Source: an uncultured Draconibacterium sp.
Lineage (GTDB): Bacteria; Bacteroidota; Bacteroidia; Bacteroidales; Prolixibacteraceae
Length of the DNA: 64,000 nucleotides
Reading direction: 5' to 3'
NCBI RefSeq assembly: GCF_963677565.1
Contig: NZ_OY781981.1
Location: forward strand, 1,426,001 to 1,490,000
The translations under genes were made by a program, and so were the position numbers. Shown here one piece after another: positions 63,174 through 64,000 of the stretch. Each line of letters starts with the position of its first letter. Position 1 is the stretch's first letter. A model generated the notes under the pieces. That model saw only the letters and a list, made by a program, of their open reading frames with translations. It did not search any database and was not told where the DNA came from.

Positions 63174-64000
63174 TCAATTAGTGTTGAATTTCATGATCCA
63201 CCCATCACTTCTGCTGTTTGTTTCCTCTTGTATTCCGGGGCCGATAACTACAAAACCACCGTCGGAACTATTAATTATTCGCGATGCGTGATCGTTGTTA
63301 AAATTGAAGGGGAGCAACTTCTCGCCGAGCTCATTACCATCCGGGTCGATAGCCAGTAGCCACGGGCCAATTTTCCCCAGAAAAGATGTAGCTTTAATTC
63401 CGGCCACAATAAATGTTCCGTCAGGCCTTCTTGCCAAAGCATTTCCACCTTCCGATCCTTCACGATCAACACTTTTTGTCCATAATATTTCTCCTGTTGA
63501 ATTTATTTTGTTTAAAACCAGGTCGAAATCGTAAACCGGATCGGGAGCATTTATATCTCCAATGCACTTGCCATTCCAACCAACTATCATAAAAGAACTG
63601 TCGGAAGTGCAACAAATGCATTCGGGCCAAACCCTTTGGTCGGGAGTTTTTATCCACGAATACCATTTTGCTTTTCCCATGTAACTAATGCGTATGGCCA
63701 CGATATCACAATTGTTTTTAGCTTTTTCGCCAACTTGTGCCGCCAGGGCAAAATCACCATCCGGAAGTTTCTTTATCGATCGGGCGCAACCACTCATATT
63801 TGTCATGAATGTACTTTCGAGCGTTATCTCTCCATTTTCATTCATAATTGCCATCAATACTTTGGGATCGTCCGGATCCTCGCCTTTTGATCCGGCAATA
63901 GCGAACCGCGTTTCCAGTAAGGGGATAATGTCTTCTACAGCCAGGTATTCACTGTCTAGTTTTTTGGTCCACAGTTCGTTTCCTTCTGAATCCAATCGAA
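63174..64000 (-). CDS. Secreted or cytoplasmic beta-propeller-like protein, 5' end beyond the window
   Basis: At least 275 codons are visible, with the stop at 63174 and the frame open to base 64000 (reading RLDSEGNELWTKKLD at the edge), so the N terminus is missing. The chain repeats a motif of strand - Asn/Asp-Gly turn - strand, such as DSEGNELWTKKL, MNENGEITLES and LPDGDFALAAQ, each about 45 residues apart, typical of beta-propeller or PQQ-like repeat proteins. It is rich in Cys around residue 125 (ECICCTSD). Function unknown. Confidence 0.6.
   Translation of the reverse strand, partial: RLDSEGNELWTKKLDSEYLAVEDIIPLLETRFAIAGSKGEDPDDPKVLMAIMNENGEITLESTFMTNMSGCARSIKKLPDGDFALAAQVGEKAKNNCDIVAIRISYMGKAKWYSWIKTPDQRVWPECICCTSDSSFMIVGWNGKCIGDINAPDPVYDFDLVLNKINSTGEILWTKSVDREGSEGGNALARRPDGTFIVAGIKATSFLGKIGPWLLAIDPDGNELGEKLLPFNFNNDHASRIINSSDGGFVVIGPGIQEETNSRSDGWIMKFNTN

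Noticed and set aside
1..64000. tRNA or rRNA genes, prophage, transposase or integrase
   Set aside because: No cloverleaf, rRNA-like segment, or mobile-element enzyme was recognised on either strand.

Overview
The window looks like a chromosomal segment of a marine or sediment-type member of the Bacteroidota, most likely in or near the Marinilabiliales/Prolixibacteraceae. Reasons: moderate-to-low GC; starts without strong Shine-Dalgarno sequences; several TAnnTTTG (-7) promoter boxes; many secreted proteins and lipoproteins; LytTR-type regulators; and a family set (GH92, GH130, GH78, DUF4395, YceI, class II RNR, two-domain lycopene cyclase) typical of that group. The assignment is inference; there is no rRNA or marker gene here.

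Layout. 1-3 kb: the tail of yidD, then a zinc-type ABC transporter operon (binding protein, ATPase, permease) ending in an 8-cysteine mini-protein and a clean terminator. 3-9.4 kb: a leftward operon of ROK regulator, NagB-like/PIG-L-like fusion and nagB, then rightward genes for a secreted PHP-domain protein and a flavin reductase. 9.5-15.6 kb: envelope genes (LolA-like, OmpH-like) and a sensor-kinase/LytTR pair whose kinase carries a DUF4369-plus-thioredoxin-like extracellular part without cysteines. 15.6-18 kb: GH130 phosphorylase with its MFS transporter. 18.9-28.3 kb: an S15 X-Pro dipeptidyl-peptidase, an M1 aminopeptidase, a dispersed-repeat-like segment, a lipoprotein, a 0.73-kb satellite-like tandem array, a GH92 alpha-mannosidase and an Xaa-Pro aminopeptidase. 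28.3-34.8 kb: type I pullulanase, an orphan B12-binding-like domain, a membrane LytTR protein, alanine dehydrogenase, TsaE and GcvH. 34.9-43.1 kb: class II ribonucleotide reductase, a lycopene cyclase-waaA pair and a GH2 beta-galactosidase. 43.2-49.9 kb: a NUDIX-type regulator, a probable cysteate synthase, a GH78 rhamnosidase and a DoxX/twin-arginine/barrel fusion. 49.9-57.3 kb: a GAF protein, a frameshifted CPBP protease, housekeeping-type enzymes and a cytochrome c/sugar dehydrogenase fusion. 57.3-64 kb: an Rrf2-YceI-porin-YceI cluster, a secreted PCMT and poorly known secreted proteins, the last running off the end.

How the genes may work together. GH92 would trim alpha-mannose, GH130 would phosphorolyse a beta-mannoside (some relatives act on Man-GlcNAc from N-glycan cores), the MFS protein would import, and the NagB operon would handle amino sugar phosphates. 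Closely similar A/T-rich palindromes lie upstream of the ROK operon and of GH92, with a weaker version upstream of MFS-GH130; in the two glycosidase promoters the element abuts a -7 box. This suggests one ROK-controlled mannoside/GlcNAc (glycoprotein glycan) regulon scattered over about 20 kb, next to three peptidases that could consume the peptide part.

Most unusual items: the 126-bp (3 x 42) array with three long open frames, the shared ROK-type palindrome, the NagB/PIG-L fusion, the DoxX/Tat/barrel fusion, the cysteine-less thioredoxin-like sensor kinase, the probable cysteate synthase, and the recently broken CPBP gene.
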